Origin: Streptomyces sp. NBC_01549
GTDB taxonomy: Bacteria > Actinomycetota > Actinomycetes > Streptomycetales > Streptomycetaceae
DNA: 64,000 nt
NCBI RefSeq assembly: GCF_026339955.1
Contig: NZ_JAPEPW010000001.1
Location: forward strand, 3,560,501-3,624,500
Direction of reading: 5' to 3'
This document shows positions 35,589-44,800 of this stretch, one piece after another (the stretch's first letter is position 1; each line of letters starts with the position of its first letter). A program made the position numbers and the translations under genes. The notes under the pieces were generated by a model. It was not told the origin of the DNA. It saw only the letters and a program-made list of their open reading frames with translations, and searched no databases.

Positions 35589-36464
35589 ATGGTGCGGCGC
35601 ATCGACGTGACGGGCGCGGGCGGTCTACGCCTCGCTGCGTGGGAGTTCGCCGATCCTCCCAAGACCGACCCTCCCAGGACCCCGCCCGCCCCCGGCGTGC
35701 TGCTTCTGCACGGCCTCATGGGCCGCGCCTCCCACTGGGCGTCCACCGCCCGCTGGCTCTCCGAGCGGCACCGTGCGGTCGCCCTCGACCAGCGCGGCCA
35801 CGGCCAGAGCGACAAGGCCCCGGAGGGGCAGTACACCCGGGAGGCGTACGTCGAGGACGCCGAGGCCGCTCTCGAGCAGCTCGGTCTCGCCCCGACCGTC
35901 CTCATCGGCCACGCCATGGGCGCGCTGACCGCCTGGCAGCTCGCCGCCAAGCGCCCCGACCTCGTCCGCGGTCTGATCATCTGCGACATGCGGGCCTCGG
36001 CGTTAGGGGCCGCGTCGCAGCGCGAGTGGGAGGACTGGTTCAAGGCCTGGCCCGTGCCTTTCGCCACGCTCGCCGACGTACGGAAGTGGTTCGGCGAGGA
36101 CGACCCCTGGGTGGAGCGCCCGAACCCGTCCCGCGGCGAGTTCTACGCCGAGGTGATGCACGAGTCCGCCGACGGCTGGCGCCCGGTCTTCGACCCCGAG
36201 CAGATGCTCAAGTCCCGCCAGACCTGGGTGTACGACGCCCACTGGGAGGAGCTCGCCCAGGTCCGGTGCCCCGCGTTGGTCGTGCGGGGTCTCGACGGCG
36301 AGCTAGGCCGGGCCGAGTCCCAGGAGATGGTCCGCGTCCTGCCGTACGGCCAGTACGCGGAGGTGGCCGACGCCGGTCACCTCGTGCACTACGACCAGCC
36401 GGAGGCGTGGCGCGCCGCGATCGAGCCCTTCCTCGACAGCGTGCTCACCGGCCAGGACCGTTAG
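35589..36464 (+). CDS. Alpha/beta-hydrolase-fold protein with Ala at the nucleophile position
   Basis: A 291-residue alpha/beta-hydrolase-fold protein. The oxyanion motif LLLHGLMGRASHW, the strand VALDQRGHGQSDK, the acid-loop region VVRGLDGELG and the His motif VADAGHLVHYDQPE are all normal. The nucleophile elbow, however, reads LIGHAMGAL: Ala stands where GxSxG enzymes have Ser. The codon is GCC, two changes from a TCN/AGY serine in most cases. Either the protein is not a classical hydrolase or it has become a binding protein. ATG 35589 is used; an upstream purine-rich stretch is only a weak ribosome site. A LexA-like box lies upstream. Confidence 0.85.
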   Translation: MVRRIDVTGAGGLRLAAWEFADPPKTDPPRTPPAPGVLLLHGLMGRASHWASTARWLSERHRAVALDQRGHGQSDKAPEGQYTREAYVEDAEAALEQLGLAPTVLIGHAMGALTAWQLAAKRPDLVRGLIICDMRASALGAASQREWEDWFKAWPVPFATLADVRKWFGEDDPWVERPNPSRGEFYAEVMHESADGWRPVFDPEQMLKSRQTWVYDAHWEELAQVRCPALVVRGLDGELGRAESQEMVRVLPYGQYAEVADAGHLVHYDQPEAWRAAIEPFLDSVLTGQDR

Positions 36465-36568
36465 CGGCTCGGGCCTTCGTCAAAGGCTCAGCCCTTCTCC
36501 GCAGCTCACCTCCCCCCCCCCCCCGGGCAGCCCCTCCGCAGCCCCCCGCAGCGCACCCCCGCCGCAGC

Positions 36569-38209
36569 TCAGCCCTTGCTGACTGCCGCCAGGATCTCCG
36601 GCAGCCGCCGGGCCGTCCGCGGTGCCGCCATCCGCAGCCCGAACACCGTGAGCAGCGCCCCGTATCCCGCCCCCAGCGGCAGCAGCAGCCAGCTCCACCG
36701 GTGCCCGTCCGCCGTCACGTTCAGCCAGATCGTGAGGGCGATGACGGGGGCGGTCAGCAGCGCCGCCGAGACCATTCCGCCGAAGATGGCGATCCAGGCG
36801 AGGCCCGCCTGCCCGGGGGCCACGTTCTTGTAGCCCTCCTGCGGGATCGAGTACGGGAACCGGGCCGAGGACCACGCGCCGGTGGCCAGCATCGCGCCGA
36901 GCAGCGCGAAGGACAGTCCGAGCACCTCGGGCAGCTTGGGCCAGTCACCGAGCATCGCCGTCGTCAGCACGGTCACGAGGGTCGCGTACGGCAGGGTGAT
37001 CACCAGGAGCGCCAGCGCACGCCCGCGCAGTTCGACGTACGCGTCGCGCGGGGACGCGATGGTCATCGCGACCATCCAGAACGCGGAGGTGTCCTGACCG
37101 AACTGGTTGTACATCTGGATGCCGAGCATCCCGGCCGCGAAGCACGCGAAGTAGATCGAGCCGGTGCCCTGCAGGGCGTTGAACACGGGCACGATCAGCC
37201 CGATCGCCAGCGAGGTCACCCACGCGGCCTTCGTCTTCGGGTCGCGCCACACGTAGCGCAGGCTGCGCTCCATGACGGTCCCGGTGCGCCCCGAGGGCAG
37301 CAGCCGGCGCAGTCCGCCCGTCGGGACCCGCTCCCGCGCCCCGGTCTCGCCCGCCTGCAGCGTCGATCCGTCCGGCGAGGTCATCAGCAGGGTCAGATGC
37401 CTCGACCAGAGCGCCAGCAGCCCCACCAGCGCCGCCACGCTCAGGGCGAGTTGGACGACCCCGGCCCCGTACGAGCCCTTGCTCATCGAGTCCACCGCGC
37501 CGATCGCCGACCCGGGCGGTACCCAGCGCAGCACGTCCGCCGCCGGGTCGAGCCGGGACAGTCCGCCCGCCGAACCGAGCCGCTGCGCGCCGAAGTTGAC
37601 GACCTGCGCGCCGATCGCGACGACGAGGCCGCTCAGTACGGCCAGGTCGCGGCCCTTGCGGCTGGACAGCAGCCGGATGTTGGCGGCGGCGACGGCACGT
37701 GCGAGGGCCACACAGACGAGCAGGGCCACCGGCACGGCCACGACACCGGTGACGTACGCCGCCGTGCCGTGCGCCACGGAGATCACGGAACCGATCAGCA
37801 GGCACAGGGTGAACAGCGGTCCGATGCCGACCAGCGAGGCCACGAGCAGCGCCCGGACCAGCGGGCGCGGTCGTAGCGGCAGCATGACCAGGCGCGTCGG
37901 GTCGAGGGTCTCGTCGCCGCTGGGGAAGAACAGCGGCATCACGGCCCAGCCGAGCGCCAGGACCGCGATCAGCAGGACGGTGACGGAGACGGCGTGCGCG
38001 TTGCCGCGCAGGGCGATCAGGCCGAGCAGTTGGAGGGCGGCGAAGAGGAGGACGACGACGACCGAGGTGATGTAGGCGGCCCGTCGTCCGGCGGACTGCC
38101 GCAACCCGTTGCGCAGCAGCGACAGCTTCAGCCGTACGACGACGGGGGTGATCGAGGCCTCGGAGGAGACCTCTGAGGAGACCCCGGAGGCGTTCGTGCC
38201 GGCGCTCAT
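36569..38209 (-). CDS. ABC-2-type transporter permease
   Basis: A 546-residue membrane protein with about twelve hydrophobic segments (AAYITSVVVVLLFAALQLLG, LIGSVISVAHGTAAYVTGVV and others), built as two repeated six-helix halves. It has no ATPase motif and pairs with the ATPase gene upstream, whose stop overlaps this ATG (ATGA). Such two-gene exporters move lipids, peptides or drugs; no substrate can be named. A run of 14 C lies just beyond its 3' end, at about 36513-36526. It is convergent with the hydrolase gene. Confidence 0.88.
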   Translation of the reverse strand: MSAGTNASGVSSEVSSEASITPVVVRLKLSLLRNGLRQSAGRRAAYITSVVVVLLFAALQLLGLIALRGNAHAVSVTVLLIAVLALGWAVMPLFFPSGDETLDPTRLVMLPLRPRPLVRALLVASLVGIGPLFTLCLLIGSVISVAHGTAAYVTGVVAVPVALLVCVALARAVAAANIRLLSSRKGRDLAVLSGLVVAIGAQVVNFGAQRLGSAGGLSRLDPAADVLRWVPPGSAIGAVDSMSKGSYGAGVVQLALSVAALVGLLALWSRHLTLLMTSPDGSTLQAGETGARERVPTGGLRRLLPSGRTGTVMERSLRYVWRDPKTKAAWVTSLAIGLIVPVFNALQGTGSIYFACFAAGMLGIQMYNQFGQDTSAFWMVAMTIASPRDAYVELRGRALALLVITLPYATLVTVLTTAMLGDWPKLPEVLGLSFALLGAMLATGAWSSARFPYSIPQEGYKNVAPGQAGLAWIAIFGGMVSAALLTAPVIALTIWLNVTADGHRWSWLLLPLGAGYGALLTVFGLRMAAPRTARRLPEILAAVSKG

Positions 38210-39000
38210 CGCGTCGCCCCGCCGCCCAGCCAGTCCAGGTCGGACCCGCGGTCGTGGGCCTGCGCGCCGACCAGTTCCAGGAACGCCTGTTGGAGGGAGG
38301 GCGCGCTGCCGCGGACGTCCGCGAGCGGGCCGTGCGCGCGGATGCGCCCCGCGACCATGACGGCCACCCAGTCGCACAGCGATTCGACGAGTTCCATGAC
38401 GTGGGAGGAGAAGACGACCGTGGCGCCCGACGCCGTGTAGCGCTCCAGGACACCGCGGATGGTCTGCGCGGAGACGGGATCAACGCCCTCGAACGGCTCG
38501 TCGAGGAAGAGGATCTCGGGGTTGTGGAGGAGAGCGGCGGCGAGGCCGATCTTCTTGCGCATGCCCGTCGAGTAGTCGACGACGAGTTTGTGCTGGGCGC
38601 CCGCGAGGTCGAGGACGTCGAGGAGCTGGGTGGTGCGTTTGTCGACCTCGGCACCGGGCAGCCCGCGCAGTCGGCCGGTGTAGGCGAGAAGCTCACGCCC
38701 GGAGAGCCGTTCGAAGAGTCGCAGGCCCTCGGGGAGTATGCCGATCCGGGCCTTCACCGCCGCCGGGTCGCGCCACACGTCATGGCCGACGACCTCGACG
38801 CCGCCCTGGTCGGGCCGCAGCAGCCCGGTCACCATCGAGAGGGTGGTCGTCTTGCCCGCGCCGTTGGGCCCTACGAGCCCGATGAACCGCCCCGCCGGCA
38901 ACTCCAGATCGATCCCGGCGACGGCGACCTGCTCCCCGAACCGCTTCCAGAGCCCTCGCACACGTACGGCGGGAACGCCTGCCCCTGTTTGCTCGGCCAT
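38206..39000 (-). CDS. ABC transporter ATP-binding protein
   Basis: A 264-residue ATPase of the ABC-2 exporter class. Walker A GPNGAGKTTTLSMV near residue 42, the Q-loop region GILPEGLRLFERLSGRELL, signature STGMRKKIGLAAAL (a degenerate LSGGQ typical of this class), Walker B ILFLDEPFEGVDP and the H-loop VVFSSHVMELVE are complete. It energises the permease encoded 3' of it. ATG at 38998-39000 begins MAEQTGAGVPAVRV. An extragenic repeat lies directly upstream, at 39023-39072. Confidence 0.92.
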   Translation of the reverse strand: MAEQTGAGVPAVRVRGLWKRFGEQVAVAGIDLELPAGRFIGLVGPNGAGKTTTLSMVTGLLRPDQGGVEVVGHDVWRDPAAVKARIGILPEGLRLFERLSGRELLAYTGRLRGLPGAEVDKRTTQLLDVLDLAGAQHKLVVDYSTGMRKKIGLAAALLHNPEILFLDEPFEGVDPVSAQTIRGVLERYTASGATVVFSSHVMELVESLCDWVAVMVAGRIRAHGPLADVRGSAPSLQQAFLELVGAQAHDRGSDLDWLGGGATR

Positions 39001-39022
39001 GTGAGCACCCTAAGGGGCAAGG

Positions 39023-39072
39023 TTTCAGGGGCGCGAGGAACCGCGCGACCAGCCACGACGAACCCGCGGTGA
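39023..39072 (-). repeat. Extragenic GGGGCGCGAGGAACCGCGCGACC repeat copy
   Basis: This stretch is the inverted counterpart of 1042-1088 (CGCGCAGTTCCCCGCGCCCC core) and related to 23376-23445. It lies between the ABC ATPase gene and the primase-like gene, both read leftward. Confidence 0.7.
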
Positions 39073-39093
39073 AAACACGACGCCCAACCGGCC

Positions 39094-39771
39094 CTACCGG
39101 TCCCTGCCGCACGCATAGGCGAGCGGCGAGATCAGTTCCTCCGCATCCGGCAGCCATCGATTCGCGGGCGTCGGCCGGCAGGCCCACTGCACCGCACCCC
39201 GCGACCCGAACCGGGTCGGCGGAGCCGCCACGTACGAGCCCTCGCCCAGGGTGACCAGGTCGAGGGAGGCGGGCGGCCAGCCCAGCCGCCGCACCAGGTC
39301 GGGGACCTTCGCCGCCGCACCGGGAAGGACGAAGAAGTGCATCCGCCGGTCCGGCGTGCACGTCACCGGACCCAGCGTCAGCTCCATCCGCTCCATGCGG
39401 GCGAGCGCGAGGAATCCGGCCGTCTCCGGCACATCGATCGCGTCGAACGTACGCCCGGTGGGCAGCAGGATCGACGCGTTCGGCTGCTTCGACCACATGC
39501 GGCGCGCGACGGTCGCGCTGCCCGTCGCCTGCGTCGCCCAGTCCTCGCATGCCGTGTGTGCGCCGGGCGCGGGGCAGGTGGCCTCGCCGCAGGAGCAGCG
39601 TTGCATCCCGTCGACAGCCTCCAGCCAGGTGCCGGGGAACACGTCCCAATGGCGCTCTTCGGCATATCGCACGGCGGTGTCAAGCAATGATTCGCCGCGC
39701 TGCTTCGGGATTTGGACGGCTTCGGGCCCCGCGATGGTCTCTTCCACGATGAACACAACTCTAGTGGCCAC
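39094..39771 (-). CDS. Primase-polymerase (AEP)-like bifunctional DNA primase/polymerase domain protein
   Basis: A 225-residue protein matching the N-terminal bifunctional DNA primase/polymerase family seen in Streptomyces chromosomes. It has SLLDTAVRYAEERHWDVFPG, four possible zinc cysteines (RCSCGEATC), AHTACEDWATQATG and ASILLPTGRTFDAIDVPETA, where Asp residues could bind metal. Several typical AEP catalytic residues are not obvious, and chromosomal homologues may be regulatory. Start is uncertain: GTG 39769-39771 gives the length stated; GTG 39745-39747 (VEETIAGPEAV) fits homologues as I recall them and is equally likely. It is divergent from the HTH/TPR gene. Confidence 0.75.
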   Translation of the reverse strand: MATRVVFIVEETIAGPEAVQIPKQRGESLLDTAVRYAEERHWDVFPGTWLEAVDGMQRCSCGEATCPAPGAHTACEDWATQATGSATVARRMWSKQPNASILLPTGRTFDAIDVPETAGFLALARMERMELTLGPVTCTPDRRMHFFVLPGAAAKVPDLVRRLGWPPASLDLVTLGEGSYVAAPPTRFGSRGAVQWACRPTPANRWLPDAEELISPLAYACGRDR

Positions 39772-40053
39772 CGAGAGTTACGGGAGGCGCGTGCGCGGGG
39801 GAGGGGCATCGTTTCCGCGTGTGGGGCGCATGGATGCACGGGTGGGGGCGCGCACGGGGAACGACAGCGGGTGGTGGGTAACCAGGGGTGGGGTCGGGCA
39901 GTCGCCTTTACCCCGGCAATCCTCACATGTCTCGCATCTTCGGTATATCGGCGGGGCATTGATCTTCATGGCCGGCTTCCTTCGCTGTGGTTGGCCGATG
40001 AGGACACGTCAACTCGGTGCGTGGGCAGGCACCGCAGCCACAGGGGGTACGCC

Positions 40054-41439
40054 ATGGCCGCAAGGCCTCTCGTCGCCAGGCAGCCGAACGAACGGCTGCA
40101 GGCGCTCATCCAGGAAGCGGGCTGTTCCAACGCCGGCCTGGCCCGCCGGGTCAACATGTGCGGCGCCGAGCACGGCCTCGATCTGCGCTACGACAAGACG
40201 TCGGTGGCGCGCTGGCTGCGCGGTCAGCAGCCGCGGGGACGCGCTCCCGCGATCATCGCCGAGGCACTCGGCCGCAAGCTGGGCCGTACGGTCACGATCG
40301 ACGAGATCGGCATGGCCAACGGCAAGAACCTCGCGTCGGGTGTGGGGTTGCAGTTCTCGCCGACCGTCCTCGGCGCCATCGAGCAGGTGTGTGAGCTGTG
40401 GCGCAGTGACGTGGGGCGCAGGGACTTCCTGTCCGGCTCGTCCGTCGCGGCCTCCGCGCTCGTCGAGCCGAGCCGCGACTGGCTGATCTCCGCGCCGGAC
40501 TCGCAGGTGGCGCGTGCGGCGGGCCCGCGGGTCGGGCTCTCGGACGTGGCGGCGGTCCGCGCGATGACCCAGGCGCTCACGGACCTGGACCACCAGTACG
40601 GCAGCGGGCATGTGCGCCCGGTCGTCGTGCACTACCTCAACAGCGTGGTCTCCGGGCTGCTCGCGGGCTCGTACCGGGAAGGCGTCGGACGCGAACTCTT
40701 CTCGGCGGTCTCGCGGTTGACGGAACTCGCGGGCTACATGGCCATCGACACCGGTCAACCAGGGCTCGCCCAGCGGTACTACATCCAGGCGCTGCGGCTC
40801 GCCCAGGCGGCCGGGGACCGGGGATACGGCGGGTACGTACTGGCCGCGTCCATGAGCCACCTGGCGGCGCAGCTCGGAAACCCGCGCGAGATCGCGCAGT
40901 TGGCGCGCGCGGCGCAGGAGGGAGCGCGGGGGCGGGTGACGCCGCGCGCGGAGTCGATGTTCCACGCCGCGGAGGCGCGCGGGCATGCCCTGATGGGCGA
41001 CGCGCGCGCCGCTCAGGTGGCGTCCGGGCGTGCGATCACCGCCCTGGAGGGCGTCGACGCAGCCTCCGGCGACGACCCGACGTGGATCGCGCACTTCGAC
41101 GAGGCCTATCTCGCCGACGAGTTGGCGCACTGCCACCGTGACCTGGGTCAGGCGGAGGCCGCCGCGCGCTGCGCCGAGGAGTCCCTCGCCGGGCACCCGG
41201 AGTCGCGGGCCCGCCGCCGGGCCATCGGTTACGTCCTGCTGGCCACCGCACAGGTCCAGCAGCGCGAGGTGGAGCAGGCGTGCCACACGGGCCTGCGCGC
41301 GGTCGAACTCCTCGGCACGCTCCGCTCCAACCGGGGCGCCGAGTACCTGGACGACTTCCAGCAGCGTCTGGAGCCCTACCGGGATGAAGCGGTGGTAAGG
41401 GAGTTCGGGGCGCGGATGGAGTTGCAGGCGGCGGCATGA
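40054..41439 (+). CDS. HTH/TPR transcriptional regulator (NsdA-like)
   Basis: A 461-residue regulator. The first ~95 residues form a DNA-binding region of the NsdA-type family (LVARQPNERLQALIQEAGCS, NAGLARRVN, RYDKTSVARWLRGQQPRGRA). From about 175 the protein is a string of TPR-like helical repeats (YYIQALRLAQAAGDRGYGG, AESMFHAAEARGHALMG). Members of this family repress antibiotic production and sporulation in Streptomyces. A homologue with similar architecture but a classical HTH_31 lies at 62368-63624 in the element-like region. ATG 40054 lies after GGGGGT. The gap to the next gene holds the inverted repeat at 41551-41580. Confidence 0.85.
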   Translation: MAARPLVARQPNERLQALIQEAGCSNAGLARRVNMCGAEHGLDLRYDKTSVARWLRGQQPRGRAPAIIAEALGRKLGRTVTIDEIGMANGKNLASGVGLQFSPTVLGAIEQVCELWRSDVGRRDFLSGSSVAASALVEPSRDWLISAPDSQVARAAGPRVGLSDVAAVRAMTQALTDLDHQYGSGHVRPVVVHYLNSVVSGLLAGSYREGVGRELFSAVSRLTELAGYMAIDTGQPGLAQRYYIQALRLAQAAGDRGYGGYVLAASMSHLAAQLGNPREIAQLARAAQEGARGRVTPRAESMFHAAEARGHALMGDARAAQVASGRAITALEGVDAASGDDPTWIAHFDEAYLADELAHCHRDLGQAEAAARCAEESLAGHPESRARRRAIGYVLLATAQVQQREVEQACHTGLRAVELLGTLRSNRGAEYLDDFQQRLEPYRDEAVVREFGARMELQAAA

Positions 41440-41550
41440 GGGGATCGTGTGCGCGCCGGTGAACACGCGGTGTGCACGGTCGTGAACTCTGGGCGAACCA
41501 AGGCGCTTGGAGTGGGAGGAGGCAGATACAGCGCCCGGCGGGGCGTATTC

Positions 41551-41580
41551 GTTACCCCGGTCACAGGGGGCGGGGGTAAC
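41551..41580. promoter_or_regulatory. GTTACCCC...GGGGTAAC inverted repeat before the Pro-rich protein gene
   Basis: GTTACCCC at 41551-41558 and GGGGTAAC at 41573-41580 are perfect complements around a 14-base G-rich centre, 84 bases upstream of the GTG start at 41665. A small GTGCTGCGTAGCAC hairpin follows at 41587-41600. It may be an operator or terminate the preceding HTH/TPR transcript. Confidence 0.45.
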
Positions 41581-41664
41581 GGCCTGTGCTGCGTAGCACG
41601 GGCGCGTGGGGACCCGGTAGCGTGAGCCGACGATTCCGAAGGTCCCCCATTAGTAGGAGTCCCG

Positions 41665-43326
41665 GTGACACAGAGTGGACAGGGCGAGCAGCCCTCGGCG
41701 CGCACGGCGCGCGAAGGCATCGTGCTGCCCTCCGACGGCGGCGAGCCGCTGTTGCCGGGCATGACGGGCGACCGGGCCGTTCCCGCGGTCCCGGCGGGCG
41801 GTCAGACCTGGGACCAGCCCTGGGGGCCGGACCAGTCGGCGGCACCGGCCCCGCAGCCGGCCGAGGGCTGGGGGGCGCCCGTGAACGGCACCCAGACCTG
41901 GGGTGGCTCCGAGCAGTCCCCGGCCGGCGCCCCCGCTTCGGACTGGGGCGGCCACAATCCGTCCACCCAGACCTGGGCCGCGCCCGAGCAGCCGGCGCTG
42001 GGCTGGGGCGCCGCCCCGGCCCAGCAGCAGGGCTTCCCGGCCCAGCAGGCCCCCGGCGCCGGCGCGCTGCCGGCCGAGGGCGCACAGCCGCCGTCGTACG
42101 GGGAGCAGAGACCGTACGGGGATCAGCAGCAGCCGCCGTCGTACGGGGGTCAGGAGACGTCCTCGTACGGCGGTCAGCAGGATTCCGGGTACGGCGGTCA
42201 TCAGGGCGGTGCCGTACCCCCGCACCAGCCGCAGGGCGCTGCCGCGCTGCCGCCCGCCGTTCCGGGAGCCCTGCCGCCCGCCGTCGACGAGGGCGCCACG
42301 CAGTACATCCCGCCGGTGGGCCCGGGTGCGCTGCCGCCCGAGGTGTCCTCGGGACCGCTGCCCCCGGCCGCGCACCCCGATGCCGAGGCCACGCAGTACA
42401 TCGCCCCCGTGCCCGCCGAGCCGGGCGCGGCGGGCTACGGGATACGTCCGGGCGGGCCGGAGGACCGGCAGCCGCCCGCGGAGTTCGACAACCTGTTCCG
42501 CAGTGCGTCCGGCGCGCCGAGTGCGTCGGAGGGGCCCTCGTCCACGCAGCAGCTGCCGCGGTTCGAGGCCCCCCACGCGCACGCCCCGCACGCCCCGTAT
42601 GCCGCGCAGGCCCCGGGGATGCCCGGAGCGCCGGGCGGGCGGGCCGCCACCCGGCGTGGCGCGGCCGACGACGGCAACGGCGGCCGGGGTGGACGGAGCG
42701 GCTCGCGCGTCCCGCTGATCGCGGCCGTCGGCATCGGTATCGTCGTGCTCGGTGTCGGGGCCGGCGCCCTGCTCGGCGGCGGAGGCAGTGACAGCGGCAA
42801 GGACGACAGCAGCAAGAACGTGTCGGCGACGGCCGGGGCCACGGACGGCGCGTCGTCGTCCGTGGCCGACCCGGCCAAGGCACAGGTCGTCGCGCTGGAC
42901 AAGCTCCTCGCGGACAGCAACAACAGCCGCGACTCGGTGATCAACGCCGTGGAGAACGTGAAGGCGTGCAACAACCTGGACCAGGCGGCCAGTGATCTGC
43001 GCGACGCGGCCAAGCAGCGGTCCGAACTGGTGACCAGGCTCTCCGGCCTCTCGGTCGACAAGCTCCCGAACAACGCCCAGCTGACCGCCGCGCTCAACAG
43101 CGCCTGGCAGGCCTCCGCGTCGGCCGACAACCACTACGCGGCCTGGGCCGACCAGGTCAAGGGCAAGAAGGGCTGCAGGAAGGGCCACGCCCGCAGCACC
43201 GGCCAGACCGCGGCGGCCAACCAGGCCAGCGGCACCGCGACCGCGCAGAAGGTGAAGGCCGCCAAGCTGTGGAACTCGATCGCCTCGACGTACGGACTGA
43301 CGCGGCGCACGACGACCCAGCTGTGA
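41665..43326 (+). CDS. Pro/Gln/Gly-rich single-pass membrane protein, unknown function
   Basis: A 553-residue protein. Residues 1-340 are low complexity with repeated motifs: NGTQTWGG and STQTWAA, PPSYG-type Pro-Ser-Tyr-Gly repeats, and ATQYIPPVGPGALP/ATQYIAPVPAEP. One hydrophobic helix follows (VPLIAAVGIGIVVLGVGAGALLG) and then a Ser/Asp linker. The C-terminal ~150 residues form a helical domain (AQVVALDKLLADSNNSRDSV, VKACNNLDQAASDLRDAAK), expected outside the membrane. Similar Streptomyces proteins are annotated as hypothetical. GTG 41665 has TAGGAG upstream. Its 3' end overlaps the converging solute-binding gene by 170 bases. Confidence 0.8.
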   Translation: MTQSGQGEQPSARTAREGIVLPSDGGEPLLPGMTGDRAVPAVPAGGQTWDQPWGPDQSAAPAPQPAEGWGAPVNGTQTWGGSEQSPAGAPASDWGGHNPSTQTWAAPEQPALGWGAAPAQQQGFPAQQAPGAGALPAEGAQPPSYGEQRPYGDQQQPPSYGGQETSSYGGQQDSGYGGHQGGAVPPHQPQGAAALPPAVPGALPPAVDEGATQYIPPVGPGALPPEVSSGPLPPAAHPDAEATQYIAPVPAEPGAAGYGIRPGGPEDRQPPAEFDNLFRSASGAPSASEGPSSTQQLPRFEAPHAHAPHAPYAAQAPGMPGAPGGRAATRRGAADDGNGGRGGRSGSRVPLIAAVGIGIVVLGVGAGALLGGGGSDSGKDDSSKNVSATAGATDGASSSVADPAKAQVVALDKLLADSNNSRDSVINAVENVKACNNLDQAASDLRDAAKQRSELVTRLSGLSVDKLPNNAQLTAALNSAWQASASADNHYAAWADQVKGKKGCRKGHARSTGQTAAANQASGTATAQKVKAAKLWNSIASTYGLTRRTTTQL

Positions 43327-44677
43327 CCGCCCGGTCCGCGTCCGCGTCTCGGTTGGCGTCCGCGTTCTCCAGCGTCTTCGACACGTCGATGAACCCGTTG
43401 CGGTCCGAGGTCAGTAGACCCTTGCGCACGACCTGGAAGGTGACGTGGGCGTTGACCAGGCGCGGGAAGTCGACGGCCGCGATCAGGTCCTCGTAACGCC
43501 AGCTGAGGGTCGGGGTGAGGCGGCCCGTGGTCACCTTGAGGCCGTTGTCGAGGGCCTGCCGGATCGCGAGCGAGGTCACCTTGCTGTCGCCCAGTGACTC
43601 GACGACCGACTTGAACACGTTGTACGCGATCCAGGTGGTCTGCACGCCGGCGTCCGCGGGGTCGATCCGGTTGTCCCCGAAGGCCTGCTCCTTGATCACC
43701 TTGCGCATCGGGTTCCAGCGCGCGTCGCTCGCCACCGGGTACCAGCCGGTGACGTGCGCGCCCTCGTACGGGCTCGACGGGCCGCCGGTGGAGTCGATCA
43801 GGGACTGGTCGAGGCTGCCCAGCACCGTGCCCGTGCCCACCTTCGGATAGTCCTGGCGGTCGCGCCGGAAGGAGTCCATGAAGGTCTCGGTGCGGTCCCC
43901 GAGCGCGGACACCACACAGCCCTGCTTCAACGGGTCCGAGGTCGCGTGCTCGAGCGCGACCTTCGTCTGCCCCGAATACTCCGTCGCCTCCTCGGCGGCC
44001 CGCTGGTCGGTGGCGGCCGCGTGGCCCTGCCCCTTCAGGGCGGCGTTGAGCAGCACCGGGAGCTGGTCGCCCGCGACGGTGTCGGGGCGGACGAGCGCGA
44101 CCGGGCCGCACTTGCTGCCGAGCTGCTGCCCGAGACCGGCCAGCAGGGCGGGCTCGCCGCCGTTGATCGGGTAGGAGAGCGGGCTGGAGAACTCGTCGTC
44201 GGTGACGCCGTAGCCGCCGATGTACGGGATGCCGGCGGCCTCCAGCGGGGCCAGGAAGGAGCGGCCGTGCTGGCTGTAGGAGCCGACGACCGCGACCGCG
44301 TTCTCGTCGGCCGCACGCCGGGCGCACTTCGCGGCGTACACGGTGTCGTTGTGGTCGTTGCAGGTCAGGACCCTGAGCTTGTGGCCGTTGATGCCACCGT
44401 TCGCGTTGACCCAGCGCGCGTAGGCCTCGGCCATCGCGGGCATGCCGGGCTTGTTGGTCGCGGGGGTGTCCTGCGGCGCCCAGGTCATGACGGTGATGGG
44501 GTCGTCCCCGGAGCCCCCCGTGACACCGGGGATGGCCCCGCACTCGACGGCGATCGACGCACACGCCGCCACCGCGCCCGCGAACAGCACTCTGGTCCTG
44601 ACCTTGGTCGAGAGTCTGGTCCCGGTGCGTGGGGGGTGGACGGGTGGGGTGGTGCTGGTGCGTCGCCTACCGGTCAT
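43157..44677 (-). CDS. Periplasmic-binding-fold ABC substrate-binding lipoprotein-like
   Basis: A 506-residue Leu/Ile/Val-binding-type (Peripla_BP_6) protein. An N-terminal Arg-rich head and hydrophobic segment end in AVECGAIPG, a poor lipobox with Glu before Cys. The ligand domain follows: ITVMTWAPQDTPATN, GGINGHKLRVLTCND, VAVVGSYSQHG, PYIGGYGVTDDEF and VTGWYPVAS. Homology ends near FIDVSKTLENADANRDAD; the last ~55 residues are Ser/Arg/Pro-rich and antisense to the Pro-rich membrane protein gene, so the natural stop was probably lost by mutation. No ABC permease or ATPase gene is adjacent. ATG at 44675-44677 starts MTGRRRTSTTPP. Confidence 0.82.
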   Translation of the reverse strand: MTGRRRTSTTPPVHPPRTGTRLSTKVRTRVLFAGAVAACASIAVECGAIPGVTGGSGDDPITVMTWAPQDTPATNKPGMPAMAEAYARWVNANGGINGHKLRVLTCNDHNDTVYAAKCARRAADENAVAVVGSYSQHGRSFLAPLEAAGIPYIGGYGVTDDEFSSPLSYPINGGEPALLAGLGQQLGSKCGPVALVRPDTVAGDQLPVLLNAALKGQGHAAATDQRAAEEATEYSGQTKVALEHATSDPLKQGCVVSALGDRTETFMDSFRRDRQDYPKVGTGTVLGSLDQSLIDSTGGPSSPYEGAHVTGWYPVASDARWNPMRKVIKEQAFGDNRIDPADAGVQTTWIAYNVFKSVVESLGDSKVTSLAIRQALDNGLKVTTGRLTPTLSWRYEDLIAAVDFPRLVNAHVTFQVVRKGLLTSDRNGFIDVSKTLENADANRDADADRAVTAGSSCAASVRTSRRSSSTAWRPSPSARSRCRWPGWPPRSGRCCGRGPSCSPSCP

Positions 44678-44762
44678 GGACGCACACGATTCCGTCACAT
44701 CGCTAACCCGCGTGTGACCAGCGGTCAACGTGAGGTGACGCAGAGGTGAATTACGGGGGTCG

Positions 44763-44792
44763 TTGATCGCATTTTTGCGAGGAACGTACGAT
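44763..44792 (+). promoter_or_regulatory. Promoter of the SCO4402-family gene, leaderless
   Basis: TTGATC (44763-44768) and TACGAT (44787-44792) are spaced 18 bases. The GTG at 44801 lies 9 bases after the -10, where transcription should begin. With no ribosome site visible, a leaderless mRNA is likely. Confidence 0.55.
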
Positions 44793-44800
44793 CGTCGACT

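Noticed and set aside
36513..36526. Run of 14 cytosines at the end of the ABC permease gene
   Set aside because: It could be a phase-variable tract, but it is outside both converging coding regions and may be an assembly artefact, so no function is claimed.
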